Shown: positions 11,624-23,548, numbered from the stretch's first letter. The stretch: DNA of 64,000 nucleotides from Marsupella aquatica (GCA_973895155.1 OZ316894.1:26908001-26972000); one strand, 5' to 3'. Program-made: numbers and translations. Notes: generated from the sequence alone by a model not told the origin.

Positions 11624-13698
11624 TAGGTCGCGTGTTGAAAGGAGAGAAGCCTGTGACCATTTTGATGAGGCATCTATAATGGCCAAGAAGAATCAAAATG
11701 GTCCACTTGGGGGATCGATTGGGCCACATACACCAGCGTGGATCCTTTCTAGGAAGTTGGGGATCCTATTTTCTGTCGTAGGTGGTGATGGCCTAATTGT
11801 GAGGCCTTTCATTGACGTGGGGTGTACCCGGTTTGGTATACCCGTGGAATATTTAATGATTTTATGAAACATGTTGAGGCCCGGGTCACCCAATCATCTA
11901 TGCCAGATCTATGTAATCAGGTTGGTATGTGATTCTGTGTGAAAGCAGTGTATTTTGGTTATATAAAAACCGAGGGGGTAGGCCATGAGGGTCTCTTTTG
12001 TTTCTGTCCCATTAGGTGTCAGTGCAATAACGTGTAATACTTCTTGTGTGTTTATCATATTTGTATGAATATGTAGGCCATTGGCTCGGATGTCTCTGAA
12101 ACTGAGGAGGTTCCTCGTTGCTCTTGGTGCGTACCTTGCTGATATTATTTGGATAACTGTGCCTCGAGTAAGATGATTGTGGCTGGGCCATATCCTTCTT
12201 TGATTTGGTGTTGGCCCATTATGGTGGTGACCCTCCATTGTGAACTAAGGTGTTATTTCTCTAAAGTACTGTCTATTCCTCAGGTAGGAGTGGGAGGTTC
12301 CGCTGTCGACAATACATGAGTGTGGGTCATCCAACTCTGGTAGTGTGGGATGGTGTGCTACGAGCTCGGGGGTCTCACTATACGGATGCCTCCCCATCAC
12401 CTGCGACGTTTTTAGGCCTCGGACCCCCTAAAATGTAAGAATTTTTTTTATTTTTTCAACCCCTATAAAGTTGGAATATTCTTGGAATATTCCAAAATTT
12501 GGTTATAAGGACCCTAATGTTCTTATAAGTTCCAAAATTGGATTTAAAAGACCCTATTGTTCTTCTCAAAAAATTCTTAAGTCTTCCATTTGAACCAATA
12601 AAATGACCCTATACTTTGTCGCACGTGATATGCCATTTTTGTGGAAGTGAAACCCCCGAGGCTATGAGGTGCATTTCTGCTAATGTTTATGTGGATTCGA
12701 GGAAGACACAGTGGGTTTTGAATTGTGTTGTGTTTAAGCTTTGTTTATATAATGCTGCCAGGTGTGCTGGGGCTCTACAGTTTTTCTGTAAGTGCCGTTT
12801 CGTTCCACATGGAAAACAAATTGGAGGGTTTTCAAATTTATCTCTTGTTGTTGTGGGGTTGTGTCTGTCCTGAGTTCTCGTTCGTTGTGGGTTGCTATTA
12901 TCTCTTCTTCAGGTATTCCGATAATTGTTGCCGCTGAACCTGGGTCTTCCACGACCCCTTCCTTGGTATGTATTGCTTCTGCCACCGCGTCTGAAGTTGT
13001 TTCCTCGGCCCGCTTGGGACGCTCTCGCTCTACTGCCCCCTCTCCCACCAAATGAGGTCCCATTTTCCCTCTATTGTGCATTGTAATGTGTTTCTGTATT
13101 TGGTTGTGGTGGGAGTGTGCCTGGGGGTCTTGTTTTTGTGTTCTGTAGTAGTAATAGTTGATGTTTTTTGGCCAACAGCATATGTGCAATCAACTCGGAA
13201 TATTTAGTGAAGTTCATGTTCATGTATTGTGTGGATAGGACTAGGTTGGTGGAGTGGAATATGGACAATGTTTTCTCAGTCTGCTCTTCATCTCCCACTG
13301 GTTGTCTGCAAATGGCCAATTGTGCAACAATTCTGAATAGTTCGCTGTTGTAATCGGCAATAGTTTTGTGGTCCTCAACTCTAAGATTAACCTAGTCATG
13401 CCTTGCTGCAGGTAGAAAAATTGTGCACGTGTGGTCAAATCTTGAGTGTAGGTCATCCCAGAGGATGCAGGGAATATATTCATTCATGTACTGGTGTTTT
13501 AGGGAGTCTACAAGGTGATGTCTAATTAGAATTAAGGCTTTGGCCTTCTGCTGCAAAGTCGGTCCGGCATCCATTAGAATGGTGTCTTGCAGATCTTTAG
13601 AGGCAAGGTGTGCTTCGATATCTACAGATCAAGAAGATAGTTGGATCCGTCTATATTCAACGCTTGGAAGTAGAGTTTTTCGATAGTATTTGTGGTCA
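11624..13698 (-). pseudogene. Decayed Ty1/Copia retrotransposon, gag to integrase
   Basis: Read on the minus strand from 13698, a gag begins (MTTNTIEKLYFQALNIDGSN), continues through LILIRHHL and LWDDL of the UBN2-like gag region, and reaches a ruined zinc knuckle before 12734 (FVFHVERNGTYRKT, where family members have C-x2-C). A protease/pre-integrase part (RYAPRATRNLLSFRDIRANG, about 12100) follows. Then comes an integrase start (FLERIHAGVCGPIDPPSGPF near 11720, an in-frame stop, then IIDASSKWSQ). The sequence breaks off at the CACTA end at 11623. Frameshifts and stops are throughout, so this is an old relic and the CACTA insertion is younger. Assignment is by recall of Copia gag and integrase consensus. 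Confidence 0.8.
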
Positions 13699-14626
13699 TT
13701 GTGGGTGTCCAAAGATTGAGGGGAATTTTGTGATTCTCAATTGAATGATCACTGTATGAGATACGGTAAAATGGGAAAGTCACTTATCTTTTGTAATTTG
13801 CGCCTGCACCTTTCTGGTTCCCTTGTCCCGGAGTTATTATTGGGTAGACATTTCTCGCCTCGTTTCTCGCTCAGCTGTTTGTAGTAGCATTCAACGTTGT
13901 CCGGATTTGAGGATTGGCTGCCTTGGATGTGCTCGGGGAGATTGCTCGGATGTTCGATTGTATCCTTGAATAAAGTTATGGAGATTGGTGAAATTGGTTG
14001 GCGATATCATTAGGCGGTGAATGTTTGGTGGGATGGAATCGCCTATGTGGAAAATGGACTAATTTGCAATCTAAATCCCATGCCAATTTTTGACAGAAAT
14101 TTACAGAGATCTGTGTATAATTTAGTAAGGAGACCCCTCCACATCTAATTCTCACTTCTAAAGGGAAAAATTGAATGTCGAGCCTACTCATGTTGCTAAC
14201 GTGTTGAGTACTACATAGAATAGTCTTCTCATTCATGTAGGGAAACATATATACATAGCGGTAGTTACTCAGGTGGTTGTGGTAACTACCTTAGGTTAGT
14301 GGTTACATCATGATTTGAAGTAAACTTAACCTTAGGTTACAACAGCTTTTAAATATGTGGAGGAGGTCCACATTTGCAAATGAGAATTATGCAGACGGAG
14401 GTCAAAGATTAATCGGATATTGGTCATCGTGACTTATTTCCCGACCAATCAGGTCCGCCTCGCTAGCCATTTCCAGTGTCGCTAGCAAAATTTCCTGTTT
14501 TCTCATTGAATTGACAGCCGAGGATTGAGGAAAACAACTGCCAGGTTGGCACTCCAGTGTCAAGAACGTTAAATTTAGTGGTTGATTGCTGCCTGACTGT
14601 TTTTGGATTAATTCAAAGGACGAACG
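13699..14626. other. Upstream remains of the Copia relic; no gene
   Basis: On the minus strand this would be the leader and 5' LTR zone of the Copia relic. I could not find clear LTR ends or a primer-binding site. The part near 14270-14340 repeats short CCTTAGGTTA-like motifs. Confidence 0.4.
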
Positions 14627-15763
14627 TTGTCTTTCCACCAGACGTCTTCAACATCTCACCCAAGCAAATTCAAGCCAAAAAGAAGAGATAACAGATTAAG
14701 CGCAGCTACTATGGTAACAGCAGGAGTTTTTATGATAGCAAGGTGTTCTCCTTCATTCGAATACTTACCTAATGCTCTGATTGTTATTACTTCTCTCTCT
14801 AGACCTTCTACACATGAATCTATTTTCTTGAAGTAGGCATGGGCCCAGCAGAAGCAACAGACGCATGCTACTCCACTATTCCTTGCAGAACTATGCTCCC
14901 TTCTACGTTCACGCGCACGGTCTATGAGCTTTCGGATACAATCATGCCGTCAGGGTAGCAAAGTTTCTACTGCAAATACAGTCCTGCCTTGTACGATAAG
15001 CCTTCACGATAGTGCTCTACAGTGCATCATTCCATTCTCGCGTCATTTGAGAATTATTCCCTTACGCCTTCCCTAACCCCAGAGTAGCTAACAAGCTTTC
15101 GAGCACGTTTCACGACCTATCTTGGGAATCTGAGAAGCTCAGACAGTTGAGATGCAGATGGAACTCCATATCGTTTTAGTCGAATCCAGACTGTCAACTC
15201 CCTTTGAAGCAGAAGAACATGGCCACTTTACTAGAATTGAATTATCTAATCTTCGACATGGATGTATTCGAAGATCTGCATACATCCATCAGTCTCGGCC
15301 AAAGGCTTCCTGCAAGTCGATGAACTCGAAGACTCATTGCTTGAAGTTTTCTGCTGGTGGAGGTCGCCATCCGCGCATTTGATCTTTATGCCCTTCAGTT
15401 TCGTCTCCTGTCACCAATGTGAGTTCCCTTGCAGTACCATGTTCACAGCAAGGCAGCTACTGTACGCAAACTCTTCTTTTGATCTAAGGACAATACTCAA
15501 CTAAGATGTCAAAAGACATATCAAGCCAACAGCTTGATTTCACGCACCTATAATTTCGACACTCTAAACGAAACTTGCGTGACATTTCTCTTACATGAAA
15601 TGGTCTTTCAGCGAGAAGACGGCTAGGTACAACCCCCAATTGCAGAATCTCAAAATTAATGTTACAGAATTGCGACACCCAAAACCTGATTGTATCTGCG
15701 CTGCCAGTGACTACTGATTTGAAGTCACTTTCCAGCCAGCCCAACACAGCTTTCAATCTGGGT
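14627..15763. other. 3' flank of PPR gene A
   Basis: This is downstream of the minus-strand PPR stop codon and resembles 25547-26577. It probably holds the 3' untranslated region. No independent gene is seen. Confidence 0.5.
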
Positions 15764-18700
15764 TCACCAGTAATCACCACAAGAACACATTCCATCTTTA
15801 AAATGGTGGAACCGATTTGCATCCCTTGCAATAATCTCGCGTCCGGTCACCTTAGAGATATACTTGGTTGCTGAGTGGCAATCTGAACACACCCGAAGGT
15901 TCTTACTTACACGAATAGGTTCTCCCCAAGGTAGGTGCATAAGTCCGTAAGCAATAGCCAACTTCTCACTATGAGAGCAAAGGGCTAGCTCTTTATCCTC
16001 TTCATTGATATCACGCAATACAAGCTGGGTATCCGGAATGTAGCCTTCCGCCTTCAGCTTTACACTCAATTTATTCAGCTCAGTATAGATCGCCTTCGCT
16101 TCTGGGTGAGATGTATCCCCCACCACAAATTCATGGATCTTGTTATGAACTTCGATCCAGCTACGTCCTGGCTCCTTCCGAACACCTCTCTCTTGCATCA
16201 TAGTGCGCACAGATGACACCTTCTCCCACTTCCCAGCTGCAGCATAGATATTGGAGAGCAGCACATATGTAGAGGCCTTACCGGGTTCCAACTTGAAAAG
16301 CTCGTTAGCGGCCAGTTCACCCAGCTCCACGTTACCGTAAGTTCTACAAGCCCCAAGCAAGGCTGTCCAAGTTACATCATCTGGTTCGATCGGCATCTCA
16401 CTGATCAACTGCTTTGCTTCTTCCACGTGTCCCGCCCGCCCAAGAATATCCACCATGAGGTTATACTGAAAAATAGTACGCTCGATACCATAATCTTGCG
16501 TCATAGCAGAAAAGATTCTACGGCCATCATCAACAAGGCCTCCATGAGAACAGGCTGACAACACAGCTGTGAATGACGTCTCGGTGGGCTTCACATGGTC
16601 TGCATTCATTTGTCTGAAAAGTTCCAGGGCTTCCTGCCCATATCCGTGTTGTGCAAGTCCACCGATCATTATGTTCCAAGTGACTACATCGCGTTTCTCC
16701 ATTCTGTTAAAAACAAGTCGGGCGTCAGCTATACTGCCACTCTCTGCATACATGTGAACGAGTGCACTACCCACACGCAAATCCGACTCCAGTCCGGCTT
16801 TGCTAGCGTGGCCATGAACCTCCTTCACCCACTCCAAAGCCCCCGCACTTGCAGATGCATTCAGGATGGTCACATAAGTGATTTCATTTGGTTCGAAGCC
16901 TTGCCGTCTCATTTCAAGAAACATTCGATATGCTTCATGCCCAGATCCATGTTGTGCAAGCCCTCCTATCATTACAGTCCATGTGATTACATCGCGTTTC
17001 TCCATTCTGTCAAAGACCAGTCGGGCATCATCTATACTGCCAGTCTTCGCATACATGTGAACGAGTGCATTGCCCACACGCAAATCCGACTCCAGTCCGG
17101 CTTTTCTAGCGTGGCCATGAACCTCCTTCACCCACTCCAAAGGCCCCGCACTTGCAGATGCATTCAGGATGGTCACATAAGTGATTTCATTTGGTTCGAA
17201 GCCTTGGCGGCTCATTTCAAGAAACATTCGATATGCTTCATGCCCAGATCCATGTTGTGCAAGCCCTCCTATCATTACAGTCCATGTGATTACATCGCGT
17301 TTCTCCATTCTGTCAAAGACCAGTCGGGCATCATCTATACTGCCAATTTTCGCATACATGCGAACGAGTGCATTGCCCACTCGCAAATCCGACTCCAGTC
17401 CGGCTTTGCTAGCGTGGCCATGAACCTCCTTCACCCACTCCAAAGCCCTCGCACTTGCAGATGCATTCAGGATGGTCACATAAGTGATTTCATCTGGTTC
17501 GAAGCCTTGGCGTCTCATTTCAAGAAACTTTCGATATGCTTCATGCCCACATCCATGTTGTGCAAGTCCCCCGATCATTACGTTCCACGTGACTACATTG
17601 TGTTTCTTCATTCTCTCAAAAACAAGTCGGGCGTCATCTATACTGCCACTCTTTGCATACATGTGGACCAGTGCAGTGCCCACACGCAAGTCTGACTCCA
17701 GTCCTGCTTCGGCAGCATGGCCATGAATCTCCTTCACCCACTCCAAAGCCCCCGCACTTGCAGATGCATTCAGGATGCTCAGATAAGTGATTGCATCTGG
17801 TTCGAAGCCTTCAAGTCTCATTTGGAGAAACAGTCCATATGCTTCATGCCCAAATCCTTGTTGTGCAAGTCCACCGATCATTACAGTCCATGTGACTACA
17901 TCGCGTTTCTCCATTCTGTCAAAAACCAGTCGGGCGTCACCTATCCTGCCACTCTCTGCATACATGTGAACCAGCGCAGAGCCCACACGCAAATCTGACT
18001 CCAGTCCCGCTTTCCTAGCGTGGCCATGAACGTCCTTCACCCATGCCAAACCCCCATCACATGCGGATGGATTCAGGATGCTCGAATAGGTGATTGCATT
18101 TGGTTCGAAGCCATCCCGTCTCATTTGGAGGAATAGTCGATATGCTTCCACACCATCACCACGTTCTGCACATGCTCCAATCATAACATTCCATGTAATG
18201 ACATTTCGATTAGTCAACTTTTCAAAAACTTTCCTTGCCTCGGTGATGCACCCACATTTAGCGTACATCAGTACGAGAGCAGACCCTACACGCACGTCCG
18301 ATTCAAAGCCGGCATGTCGAATACCCTGATGAATTTCTTTTCCCCAATTGAGAGCTAATGGGCTTGAACATGCATTCAGGATGCTCAGATACGTGATCTC
18401 ATTCGGCTTCACGCCTTCTTGGCACATTAGATTGAAAATTTCGAGTGCAGATTCAGCATGATCACTCCTAGCGTATCCCGCAATCATGCTGGTCCAAGTA
18501 ATAACACTCTTCTTCTGAATTTGATCAAAAACTCTACGTGCATTCGATAAACCCCCGCATTTGATATACACATTCAAAAGCGTGACTGCCACATATGGAT
18601 TTTCGTGAATTCCACTCTCGATGATGCAATCATGAATTTGCTTGGCTCCTGAAAGGTCTTTCTCTTGCAAGCACATTTGTAGAACTTTAACATATGTGTA

Positions 18701-18931
18701 CGAGTCTGTAGCAATGCCTCGCTGTAGACGATCTTTCAACATAGCAATTGTTTGACCCGTGGTACCAGGATGCATATGCCTACTGCCAATCCCTTTTGCA
18801 GTGACTTGAGACCGATCTCTCGTACAATAACTAACATTAGATGGAAATCTGCAGTGAGTAGCCAAATTCGCCCTTGCCGTAACCCACGCTGGGGTTGACC
18901 ATCCATCCACCCAAAGTGCTAGTCTTGTCAA
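15764..18931 (-). CDS. PLS-class PPR protein with DYW domain, copy A; ATG lost
   Basis: A frame of 1055 codons. Such proteins bind organelle transcripts and change a specific C to U; the DYW domain is the deaminase. After a poorly conserved N-terminus (likely transit region) come an L-S pair (about 75-142), six P-L-S triplets of 35+35+31 residues (143-748), P2-L2-S2, E and E+ motifs, and a full DYW domain. The domain shows the PG box (GRSWIEV), HSEKLA with the HxE motif, CSDCHSATK with CxxCH, and the end HHFKDGMCSCGDYW. The first codon of the frame is TTG, where the sister gene has ATG. An in-frame TGA at 18968-18970 excludes an upstream ATG in the same exon. The next ATG is codon 53 (near 18775), which would remove the likely transit peptide. 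Upstream splicing or non-AUG initiation could rescue it. Confidence 0.85.
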   Translation of the reverse strand: MTRLALWVDGWSTPAWVTARANLATHCRFPSNVSYCTRDRSQVTAKGIGSRHMHPGTTGQTIAMLKDRLQRGIATDSYTYVKVLQMCLQEKDLSGAKQIHDCIIESGIHENPYVAVTLLNVYIKCGGLSNARRVFDQIQKKSVITWTSMIAGYARSDHAESALEIFNLMCQEGVKPNEITYLSILNACSSPLALNWGKEIHQGIRHAGFESDVRVGSALVLMYAKCGCITEARKVFEKLTNRNVITWNVMIGACAERGDGVEAYRLFLQMRRDGFEPNAITYSSILNPSACDGGLAWVKDVHGHARKAGLESDLRVGSALVHMYAESGRIGDARLVFDRMEKRDVVTWTVMIGGLAQQGFGHEAYGLFLQMRLEGFEPDAITYLSILNASASAGALEWVKEIHGHAAEAGLESDLRVGTALVHMYAKSGSIDDARLVFERMKKHNVVTWNVMIGGLAQHGCGHEAYRKFLEMRRQGFEPDEITYVTILNASASARALEWVKEVHGHASKAGLESDLRVGNALVRMYAKIGSIDDARLVFDRMEKRDVITWTVMIGGLAQHGSGHEAYRMFLEMSRQGFEPNEITYVTILNASASAGPLEWVKEVHGHARKAGLESDLRVGNALVHMYAKTGSIDDARLVFDRMEKRDVITWTVMIGGLAQHGSGHEAYRMFLEMRRQGFEPNEITYVTILNASASAGALEWVKEVHGHASKAGLESDLRVGSALVHMYAESGSIADARLVFNRMEKRDVVTWNIMIGGLAQHGYGQEALELFRQMNADHVKPTETSFTAVLSACSHGGLVDDGRRIFSAMTQDYGIERTIFQYNLMVDILGRAGHVEEAKQLISEMPIEPDDVTWTALLGACRTYGNVELGELAANELFKLEPGKASTYVLLSNIYAAAGKWEKVSSVRTMMQERGVRKEPGRSWIEVHNKIHEFVVGDTSHPEAKAIYTELNKLSVKLKAEGYIPDTQLVLRDINEEDKELALCSHSEKLAIAYGLMHLPWGEPIRVSKNLRVCSDCHSATKYISKVTGREIIARDANRFHHFKDGMCSCGDYW
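16688..18505 (-). repeat. Six tandem 303-bp (101-residue) P-L-S coding repeats
   Basis: Units recur at exactly 303 bp: the shared ATTACAGTCC-like site falls at 16971, 17274, 17577 and 17880. The central units are very similar at the DNA level, which points to recent unequal exchange or gene conversion. The sister gene has only three units. Confidence 0.92.
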
Positions 18932-21190
18932 CTTCTGATTGAACTCAGGTGCTCTGGGCTTCCTCTGTCAGCACCACAACCCACGATCAGATCTGCTACC
19001 AGGATAAAATCCAGGAGATTCCACGAGGTGCAATGCATTTGTAGTTATTTCTTGACGACTATGTTTCCAGTGATATTTCTACAATGAGTGTTCAGAAATG
19101 GATAGCAGACCGGTAAGCCTCTCGAGTTCTAGGGTGCATTCCTACCTCCGTCCAAAGATGTATTTTCTTGTCTCCCTTGCTCTGCTGTGATCTTTGGTAC
19201 AGATAACTTGCAAAAGTTAAATGACTCCTTTCCAACTGAGAGTAACGGCTATCTGTCAAGAATGCAATGATCTTAGAATAGAATATTGAAATAATTGTGA
19301 AAGGCTTATCCAGGTATCAACAAGCTCGTTCCTTCTCCCGTATTTCACTGTACCCACAGAAAGGACAGAGTCAAGAGCCTATCGAATTGGTACTAAAATA
19401 CTTCAGCCAGAAGTCACATGTTATTCTTGGGTTGTGTACAGGACAGACTCTTAGGGCATCTTGACAGGCGTTCATTTGTAAGTTGCCTACACTGTCCTTT
19501 CTGCGCTATACACAAACCAGAATCTCAGGTTTCTGAAAAGAGACTAGTTAGAAATAAAGCCTAGCCATCATCTGTAGAATCCATCGTGATTAGACACAGA
19601 TGACATGAACGTGAAAGCGCTTCCCTCCCTGTCCTACAATTCAGAAATAAAGGCTATCCATCATTCTTGAACTTGGCTCTTATACAATCCGTGAAGAGAC
19701 ACATACGACATGAATGTAACAGCCTCCCCTCCCCTCCCCTCCCCCCCACCCACCCTGTGCTTCTTAACACGAAAAAGGAATCAAACTTGAAGTCCAACTC
19801 AAGTCTTGATCACATAAGCCTCATAGCAGGAAATTCCCGCAACTATAAATGTCACACCGTGGTGCTGGAACAAGAGTTTCTGTTTAAAAGTAGGTACGCA
19901 TAACGTTGAAATCGCTCTTCAGTCTCATTACCTGAAGGCCGTGTACAAGAACAATGGCGGATGCCAATACCAATCAAACCGGAAGATGAAGGATAAACTC
20001 TGCAAATCAAACGTCTTTGTTGAGAATGTATTCAAGGTTGTTTGGTCACATCAAATCCAACAAAATGACATGCATACAAAATTAATCATACCTGGCTGAG
20101 GATTGTTGCCTAAAGCGGTCCATATCCAAAAGTTCCATCGAGTCAGCTCCGTTCCCGTGCCGGGAATACGGAGCTCAACGGTACAGTTTTGAGAAATACG
20201 ATCTTACCTGTTTGACAAAGGTTCAAATCAGTCTAAGTAGTGCAATCTTGCAAAGCCCTCAAATTTCAAGTCTCATCTTTCCTTCCCATGGACTAAGGAA
20301 AGAATATTCATTACGCGAAGGCTCTGTTGGGGAAACCTTGCCCGGGCAGAGGAATCTCAGCTCAGCGTAACAGTTGGAGAAAGGCCTAGAAGCATAGCAG
20401 TAGCGGTATCTTCTCCAGGATCAATTCCTCCTGCTGGACTCTTTTACGAATCATCCCAGCTTTGCCATCAAAACTCGAGAATCAAAACTATCAGTTTTGA
20501 GAAGAAAAAGTATGAGAAGAGCTTCCATCCAAACCCCAAAGCAACCCACCGTCATACCTGCACATTGCCCTCTGAAAAACTATGGCGCGAGTGCTCTTGT
20601 TTATCGCCCTCCAAGAAAGCACTCTTTCCAACTGAAGTGTCCTGCATACCAAACGAAGAATTGACGACATTTCTTCAAAGAAGAACTTGTGAACAAGTGT
20701 TATGCAGACCGTGTAAGTAGCAAATTGGGCAGGCTCGACAATTCGTTCAGAACAAACAAGTTGAAGCAAGTGGCAACAAAATTGATCTAGATTGTAACAG
20801 GAAATCAGGAGACGGGCAGCAGGAGACGTCATGCAAGAAATGAGCAGGACTTGAACCAGGATGGACAGTATCCCGGGCTGAAAAAGAGATTTTGTCCCGC
20901 TTCCTTGGGCGTCCAGAGGTGAGAAGTATAGTTGCCCAGCAATCTAAGGTCGAAACGCAGAAGAACATCCAGTATAGCTAGGGCCTTACTAGGAATTCTC
21001 TGCCCAAAGGACATGACGAGAGGCCGTGTAAAAGTGGTAACGCGAACCTAACAGGGATCACTGGATTCGTCAGCATGTAGCTACGCACAGCTCGATACCA
21101 ACTCCCCGAGAAGCAACTATAGCAATTCAGCAATCCGAAGCCACTACGACAAGTAATTCTTAGCAGATTGTGAATTCTACAAGGATTGTT
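18932..21190. other. 5' flank of PPR gene A with conserved splice-like sites
   Basis: No long conserved ORF is present. On the minus strand a strong donor (CAG|GTAAGAT at 20207), a second (CCAG|GTATGATT near 20093) and an acceptor (TTTGCAG ending at 20000) are all kept at the matching places in the copy B flank (near 30028, 29920 and 29830). A spliced 5' untranslated region is therefore plausible. A pyrimidine tract of CCCCT repeats lies near 19721-19757. Confidence 0.5.
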
Positions 21191-22895
21191 AGCTCATTAC
21201 ATTAAAGCCCCACTGTCCATGATAAAACCTGGATCCACCAGGTTTCACCATTTTTAGAACCATTTTCCTGAAAAATTGTGGAGCAAAGTCTCACCATAGA
21301 GGAGAGAATTATGAAAAAGTGGGAAGTTTTGGACACTTCTCCTTTTATATGGACTGGACAGTGGTGGTTTAACTGAAACTGCTGAACCACCATCCAATAA
21401 TACATTCTTAATTTTGGTTTCTTTTATATTTTGCAGCATAATTCATTTTTGGCGAGCCTCTACTTGGTGGATTAACGACTTCCTCGGTCGTCAATTATAT
21501 TTTGCAGCATAATTCATATTTGGCGAGCCTCTACGTGTTGGATTAAGGACTTCCTTAGTAGTCAAGTGTCATTTACTTTTCATCCCAAGTCATCCTGGGC
21601 GGGGGTCTCCGAGATTCTGAGATGGATTCTCATCGACTTTTACCTAGAATCCTAGTCGGCGAGGGTCTCTCACATGCAGCCGCGCTATTTGGCAAGCCTC
21701 TCTGTGGTGGATTAGGAGCACTTGGGGCCAACCTAACACTTCCTCACTCGGAGTGTCATTTAGTTTTCACCCTAAATTATTCTCAGCGAGGGTCTCCGGG
21801 ATGGACTCTGGTCATTTGTGGCAACAGTATTTGTACTCAAGCGAGTGTCTCCGAATTGGTTTTGGTTCTCTTGTTGCCCACGGTCCGTTTTTACCCATGG
21901 TTTCCTAGTCGTAGTGTTGTTACCTTTTGACCTTTAGTCGTACTCGGCGAGCCTCTCTGAGATGAATTTCTTGGGGGTGTCACTTCCACAAAAATGGCAC
22001 ATCATGTGCGACAAAGAATAGGGTCATTTTATTGGTTCAAAAGGAAGACTTATTTCGTTGTAGCCACGTCGACCGTTTCACACTTAGAAAAAATGTCGTT
22101 TTCCTCCCGGAGAAAAAGTTATACTGGCCCTCTTCAAGGCCATGCCAAAACTCACCCAAAGGTCCAAAAGTACTTCTGAGTAGATACACAGATTCTCTAA
22201 ACATAGTACTATGTCCTGGTTTGCTAAACAAAACACTATAATCAATTTTCTATAATTAGGTAAAGAGGGTTTAACTCTTATGTTTTCCAAAATTCTTATC
22301 AACTTTGAGATGCTCCCAAAAAGTAACCAAAGGTAAGCAAGTTCTCCCACAAGTTTCCAGGGATAGAAGGGATACTAGTAAACTTATATTTTGGCTTAGA
22401 GCCTAACTTTTTTCCCATTAGCTATTTTTCCCGGGACCCGCTATTTGGTAATTTTAAGTTTTCCAAAATACTCAGAACTCCTAGGTTAAGACCCCACTTG
22501 ATTTCATAACTTTTATGTGTGGTCTAGGGACTACCTAGCACCTATAGGGTGAGTCTTAGCAAAAAATATCTCTCAAAAGTATCGGTCATTCCTCCGGCCC
22601 GACTTGCCGACTATCGTAACTTCTTTCCACCCTTATCGAATAGCTTACTCAACTCGTGATACTTCTTAGAGAAACATGTCTTCTCCCTCAATTTATTTCC
22701 CTACTAGCCTTCCCTAGTTACTTAGGTTTCAAACCCTAAATACTTTGCTAACACTAAAGCGTCTTTCTTGCTATTCCTTGTTCAAAAAGCAAAAAATGAC
22801 AAGTTTCTTACATAAACCTATATCAAGCCATTCCACACCATGCTAAGTCCTCCCCGGATGGCCATTCCGGGTCTGGACCATAGGGGAGCTCGGTA
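21191..22895. other. Repeat-rich spacer between the two duplicated segments
   Basis: GGCGAGCCTCT and GGCGAGGGTCTC recur, and a roughly 75-bp direct repeat starts near 21430 and 21500 (TATATTTTGCAGCATAATTC, then GGCGAGCCTCTAC). No gene is seen. It looks like the decayed noncoding part of a retroelement, but I found no defining ends. Confidence 0.4.
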
Positions 22896-23548
22896 TTGGA
22901 GTCAGCAACGCTGGAGCTAAGTGTTAAGGTAGTCGAGTTTCGCAACTCACACACCCATTGTCTCTGCCATTTTGGGTGTCGGCCAAGGAAGCATCCCATC
23001 GTAATGTCGATCGCATTACATGATAATGAAGCTCCTTGGCTCTTGACAGAGAAGAGGAAACAAGGTCGTCCCAGGAAGCATCCCATCGTCATGTTGATTG
23101 CCTTATCTGATAATTGGCTCTTGACAGAGAAGAGGAAACGAGGTCATCCTAGGAAGCATCCTATTGCAAGGCTACCACATTGCCTGACGGTGATGGTGAA
23201 GCTCCTCGTTTGTTGAGATCTCCAAATGGCAAGGCTGTTGGTGGTGCAAACAGAATCTCGGAGAAGTTGAAGATGCCCGTAGATGGTGCTGCTAAGTTCC
23301 GCGGTCTTGACAACACAACCAGCCACAAGGACTCGCCCAGTGCCGAGTGTGCAAAATGTGTTGATGTTGACTTTGGGTTTGCTAAGGAGTTGTTGCAAAG
23401 TTTGGATAAGGAGATCACGGAGGCCAAGTCAGACTTCCGGAAGCTTATGAGCCTCCATGTAGTTGTGCAGGCTAGGCTGTGGGAGATGACTGACGACATC
23501 CAGAATCTATGGATAAAAATTAATGACCTCCTCTCGGCAAGAGCTTAA
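22896..23548 (+). pseudogene. Broken ORF with three AT-hook-like repeats
   Basis: In one frame (to about 23180), RPRKHP occurs three times at roughly 35- and 30-residue spacing: CRPRKHPIVM, then EKRKQGRPRKHPIVM, then EKRKRGHPRKHPI. The third has H where an AT-hook has R. The sequence then shifts by one frame into a 122-codon segment with a charged, helix-like C-terminal part (KELLQSLDKEITEAKSDFRK). No ATG opens the second part, so I read this as a single frameshifted gene. AT-hooks bind the minor groove of AT-rich DNA. I do not recognise the family; it may be host or transposon derived. Confidence 0.45.

Larger units (their letters stand above)
14627..21190. repeat. Segmental duplication, copy A (holds the long PPR gene)
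   Basis: This stretch aligns by eye along its length with 25547-31055. The match starts at TTTCCACCAGAC (14633), covers the 3' flank, the PPR gene, and 2.2 kb of 5' flank, and fades after AGCAGATTGTGAA near 21175. Most of the length difference comes from three extra 303-bp repeats in the coding region. Both copies lie in the same orientation. Confidence 0.9.

Noticed and set aside
16595-17695. A 366-codon plus-strand frame and several shorter ones across the PPR arrays
   Set aside because: They are antisense shadows of the 303-bp coding repeats. Codon choice and domains support only the minus strand.
20835-20890. tRNA-like T-arm on the minus strand (GGTTCAAGTCC), also in copy B near 30725
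   Set aside because: Only three of five T-stem pairs form in copy A, and no matching acceptor, D or anticodon arm is found upstream. Not a tRNA gene.
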